This document shows, one piece after another, positions 35,483-38,696 of a DNA stretch of 38,696 nucleotides. The stretch spans positions 1-38,696 of the forward strand of contig JAHFUL010000012.1 of NCBI GenBank assembly GCA_023265155.1, read 5' to 3'. Under the pieces are notes generated by a model. That model saw nothing but the letters and a program-made list of their open reading frames with translations, did no database searches and had not been told where the DNA came from. The first letter of the stretch is position 1. Every line of letters begins with the position of its first letter. Position numbers and translations under genes: made by a program. The stretch is from Acidobacteriota bacterium. GTDB taxonomy: Bacteria; Acidobacteriota; Vicinamibacteria; Vicinamibacterales; CAVVIG01.

Positions 35483-37726
35483 CTAGATCGCTTCAGCGTA
35501 GTAGTTTTTGTACTGTTGGCCGTAGTGGCGCGAATAGTAGTACTTGTTCCGCACGAAATCGACCCGGTTCAGCACCGCCGCGATCTGCCGCGGACGGCTC
35601 GACTGCAGCGTCTCGATGGCCCGTTCGGCCAGACGCCGCCGCGTCATCTCGGCGCCGATGACGAACACCGCGCCGGAGACGGCCGGCGCGAGAATCACGG
35701 CGTCGGTCACCGCCAGCACGGGCGGCGTGTCGATCAGGATCCAGTCGAACGGCCCATGCGAGAGGTTGGTGATGAGCGTCTTCATGCGCTCGGAGGCGAG
35801 CAGCTCGGACGGATTGGGCGGGGTTTTCCCGGCGGTGACCGCGAGCAGGTTCGGATCCACGGTCCGCTGAATGACGTCGCGGACACGGGCCTGGCCGGTG
35901 AGCACCTGCGAGAGCCCGCGCTCGTTGGTCAGGCGCAGCGCGCGATGCATGCCGGGACGGCGCATGTCGGCGTCGACGAGCAGCACCCGGGCACCGCCGT
36001 AGGCGAGCGCCATCGCAATGTTGACCGCCGTCGTGGTTTTCCCTTCGAGGGGCTGCGCGCTGGTGACCACCAGGACCTTCGCGCCCTCACCCTGGAACGT
36101 CGTGATGAGCGACGTCCGAAGCGAGCGGAACGCCTCGCCGAAGTCGTGCGGCACCTGCGCTGAGCTGAGCAGTGGATGCTTGTCGCCGCGGACCGCAGGA
36201 ATCAATCCCAGGAAGGGGATCTTCAGCTGCCGCGAGATGTCCTCCGGGGTCTTGATGGTGTCGTTCATGTAGTCGAGGACGAACACCACACCGAGCGCCG
36301 CGACGAGCCCGATCATCAGCGCCACGAGCCACGTGCGACGGCCGCCCGCGCTCATCGGGCTGCCCGGGACCTCGGCGCGCTCGATGACGCTGACGTTGTT
36401 GTCCTTGCTGTTGCTGGTGACCCGGAGCTCGCTCTGACGCTGCAGGAGCGCGTTGAGCGTTTCCTCGTTGCTCTGCGACTCCCGCTCCATGACGCCGTAG
36501 TCAATCCCTTTGCGGCTGATGTCGACCGATTCGGCCTTTGCCAGAGCGAGTGCGCGACTCGCGTTCTGCTCTTCGATGACCGCCGATTCATATTCGTTCC
36601 TGACCCCCAGGACGGCCCTGTCCTTCGCCAGTTTGAGCTGCCGGGTGGTTTCGGCGATCTTCGCGTTGATTTCCACGACCTTCGGATGCATCTCGAGATA
36701 GGGTCCGAGGAGCTGCACCCGCTCGCTGTTCTGCGCATCGAGCTGGGTCTTGAGGGTCTGGACCGTCGGGTCGGACTGGATGATGCCCAACGAGTCGGCG
36801 GCACCTGGCGCCTGCACCTGCCTGTAGATCGCTTCTTTCTGCGACAGTTTGTTCTTCGCCTGCATCGCGTCGTCGTTGTACTTCGTGAGCTTGGAGGTCA
36901 CGACGTTCTGATGCTGATCGAGCGACATCGCGTTCTGCTTCTCGCGGTAGTCGCCGAGGCTTCGCTGGGCTTCGCCGACCTTCAGCTTCTGCTTTTCGAC
37001 CTCCTTGTCGAGAAACGCAATCATGTTCTGCGTGCTCGACTGCTTCCATGCGAGATTCTGCTCGACGTAGACGTCCACGAGCGCATTGGCCGCATCGGCG
37101 GCGAACCTCGGATCGCGCGCATCGAAGAACACGTCCACCAGGTGGGTCTGACGTTCAGGCTCGACCGAGACCCGGCCGAGGAACCCGTTCACGAGCGACG
37201 CTTCGTCAGGCGTTTCGTCGGCGTTCGGCGCATCCACGACGGGCTTGGGGCGGACCATTCCCGTCAGCCGCTCCCGGAGTCCGCGGAGAACCGTCAAAGG
37301 GGTGGACGGCGGTGCCTCGCTGCCATTGAACTCGGGTACCGTGGCGAGCTTCAATCGTGTAGCCGCGAGCCGGCCGACGTCGCGGCTCTTGATGATCTTG
37401 TACTGCGTCTGGTAGTAGATCTCCGGATCCTCGAACGCCACGTCGGACTGCATCGACCCGGGCAGGGCCGACGACCGTTCGGGCTCGATCCGCAGCTGCG
37501 CCTGCGCTCGATAGATCTTGACGCTCGTGTAGCCCTGGAGCATCACGGTGAGCGTGGTCAGGACGAACACGGCAAACGCGATTTGGCGATACCGATAGAC
37601 GACAGCCAGCCGATCGAGGAGATGAACCTCTCCGTCGCCAGCCGGCGCGTGCGCCTCAGGATGCGGCGATACGGGACCGCCGGCCGCGCCCGAGCCGGTT
37701 TTTGTGTTCCCTGGAGGGGTCGCCAT
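35483..37726 (-). CDS. Polysaccharide co-polymerase / bacterial tyrosine kinase fusion (Wzz-GNVR plus CpsD/Wzc kinase)
   Basis: 747 aa; N-terminal Wzz segment and coiled coil, Walker A VVTSAQPLEGKTTTAVNIAMALA, Walker A' VLLVDADMRRPGMH, Walker B ILIDTPPVLAVTDA, Tyr-rich tail KYYYSRHYGQQYKNYYAEAI. Confidence 0.95.
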   Translation of the reverse strand: MATPPGNTKTGSGAAGGPVSPHPEAHAPAGDGEVHLLDRLAVVYRYRQIAFAVFVLTTLTVMLQGYTSVKIYRAQAQLRIEPERSSALPGSMQSDVAFEDPEIYYQTQYKIIKSRDVGRLAATRLKLATVPEFNGSEAPPSTPLTVLRGLRERLTGMVRPKPVVDAPNADETPDEASLVNGFLGRVSVEPERQTHLVDVFFDARDPRFAADAANALVDVYVEQNLAWKQSSTQNMIAFLDKEVEKQKLKVGEAQRSLGDYREKQNAMSLDQHQNVVTSKLTKYNDDAMQAKNKLSQKEAIYRQVQAPGAADSLGIIQSDPTVQTLKTQLDAQNSERVQLLGPYLEMHPKVVEINAKIAETTRQLKLAKDRAVLGVRNEYESAVIEEQNASRALALAKAESVDISRKGIDYGVMERESQSNEETLNALLQRQSELRVTSNSKDNNVSVIERAEVPGSPMSAGGRRTWLVALMIGLVAALGVVFVLDYMNDTIKTPEDISRQLKIPFLGLIPAVRGDKHPLLSSAQVPHDFGEAFRSLRTSLITTFQGEGAKVLVVTSAQPLEGKTTTAVNIAMALAYGGARVLLVDADMRRPGMHRALRLTNERGLSQVLTGQARVRDVIQRTVDPNLLAVTAGKTPPNPSELLASERMKTLITNLSHGPFDWILIDTPPVLAVTDAVILAPAVSGAVFVIGAEMTRRRLAERAIETLQSSRPRQIAAVLNRVDFVRNKYYYSRHYGQQYKNYYAEAI

Positions 37727-37739
37727 CAGCCTTCCGGTT

Positions 37740-38318
37740 TCAGTTCGCGCACGGCGGACTGACGCAGTCGCTGATACGGGTCGCGAGGACTCCGGCCGCT
37801 GCGGCGGTGCCGGCGACGATCGCGGCTGCGCCCGCCTTGTTTCCGATGAGGCCGGCGAGTGAGCGGACCCTCATCGGCAGCTTCACAATTGTTGAGAGCG
37901 CATCGCCGGCATCGACAGTAATGAGCTGACTCGCGGCGAGAACCTTGCCGTTGTCCAGGACCAGTTCCGCCACGTAGTTGCCGGGCTCGACGCGGAGAAA
38001 CGTGAGGGTTCCCGATGCGTCGGTGAGCTTGGTGTCCGTGATCCGTCCCGTGCGCGTATCGCGCAGCCGCACCACGCTGTGTGGCAACAGACCGGTGCCG
38101 GAATCGAGTGCCCTGACCTCAATCTCGCCGAACGCCGACTGGCGCGCTCCGGTCGGCGGACGTCTGGCCGGTGCCTGAGCGGGCACGTCCGAGGCCCCAA
38201 TCGTGCGACCGGACGGGGCCGGCGCGGGGGGGCTCGACTGCTTCGCCAAAAGCGGAAAGCCCTGCGAGACGGCAAGGGCGACCGCCAGAAGAATACGGTG
38301 GTGCCGAGGCATGCTCAT
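37740..38318 (-). CDS. Exported protein with carboxypeptidase-regulatory-like (Ig-like) domain
   Basis: Signal-like ILLAVALAVSQGFPLLAKQ; FGEIEVRALDSGTGLLPHSVVRLRDTRTGRITDTKLTDASGTLTFLRVEPGNYVAELVL; C-terminal small-residue hydrophobic segment. Confidence 0.72.
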   Translation of the reverse strand: MSMPRHHRILLAVALAVSQGFPLLAKQSSPPAPAPSGRTIGASDVPAQAPARRPPTGARQSAFGEIEVRALDSGTGLLPHSVVRLRDTRTGRITDTKLTDASGTLTFLRVEPGNYVAELVLDNGKVLAASQLITVDAGDALSTIVKLPMRVRSLAGLIGNKAGAAAIVAGTAAAAGVLATRISDCVSPPCAN

Positions 38319-38411
38319 GTCGTTTCGACTCTCTTCATCTATCGGTTGAACGCCGGGCTCTCAAGAGCCTTCCAATATATGACTCTTTAAGACATTATAG
38401 GTATTTATAGC

Positions 38412-38480
38412 GTTCCTTCACAACCCTGGCCGATCGAGTTCGCAGCCCATGTGGGGGGAAGACCAGCGGTTGTGTGAAGG
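38412..38480. promoter_or_regulatory. Imperfect inverted repeat in the divergent intergenic region
   Basis: ccttcacaacc (38415-38425) versus ggttgtgtgaagg (38468-38480), with flanking cctgg/ccagc also partly complementary. Confidence 0.5.
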
Positions 38481-38548
38481 ACCCGCCAGCCACGTCGGAC
38501 GGCTAAGTTGTTGATCTGTTAGTGCCTTACGTATTTAACTCTAGCGCA

Positions 38549-38696
38549 ATGACAATCCCGCGGCTGCGGGTCGCCGTCGTGGCGTTGGCGATCGCTTTGG
38601 GGCTCGCGCCCCTCCCGCCCGGAGCGATCGAGCGGCAGTTTTCGAATGGGCTCTATCCCATCGTCCAGTCCGGGCTCACCGGGATTTCGAACCTCG
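38549..38696 (+). CDS. N-terminus of a DUF3810-like membrane protein (partial, runs off right edge)
   Basis: MTIPRLRVAVVALAIALGLAPLPPGAIERQFSNGLYPIVQSGLTGISNL..; the 'ERxxSNGLYPxxQ' start resembles DUF3810. Confidence 0.55.
   Translation, partial: MTIPRLRVAVVALAIALGLAPLPPGAIERQFSNGLYPIVQSGLTGISNL

Noticed and set aside
36176-37762. 528-aa plus-strand ORF opposite the tyrosine kinase
   Set aside because: Shadow ORF of a well-supported Wzc-like gene.

Overview
High-GC bacterial window (about 38.7 kb). The gene style and repeat content would fit an Acidobacteriota-like genome, but that is a guess. Left edge, minus strand: a housekeeping proteostasis block, tRNA-Leu(UAG) - tig - clpP - clpX - lon (lon runs off the left edge), plus a frameshifted and truncated Dam-type methylase remnant. 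From 4.9 to 38.7 kb: one large extracellular/capsular polysaccharide locus. It has a degenerate NtrC-like regulator, a Wza-like export protein, asparagine synthase, Wzm/Wzt with a C-terminal sugar-binding-type extension, about 11 glycosyltransferase domains (two fused in one 800+ aa protein), three methyltransferases, two epimerase/reductases, a carbamoyltransferase, a polytopic Wzy-like protein, a phosphoglycosyl (sugar) transferase and a geranylgeranyl-reductase-like flavoprotein. Convergent to these are a Wzy/WaaL-like ligase, a Wzc-like tyrosine kinase with a Tyr-rich tail, and a small exported protein. Genes from 5947 to 32511 form a nearly gap-free co-directional run in which stop and start codons overlap or nearly touch. 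The only sizeable gaps in that run hold repeats. The most notable non-coding signal is a ~140-bp composite palindromic element with GGGGTCAGACCCC / GGGGTCTGACCCC cores. It occurs twice in inverted orientation (20024-20162 and 32508-32648) and brackets a 12.3-kb block. A second signal is several intergenic arrays of degenerate period-7 and period-8 repeats, three of them arranged as large inverted-array hairpins. I did not find a CRISPR array, transposase, phage genes or a recognisable defence system.
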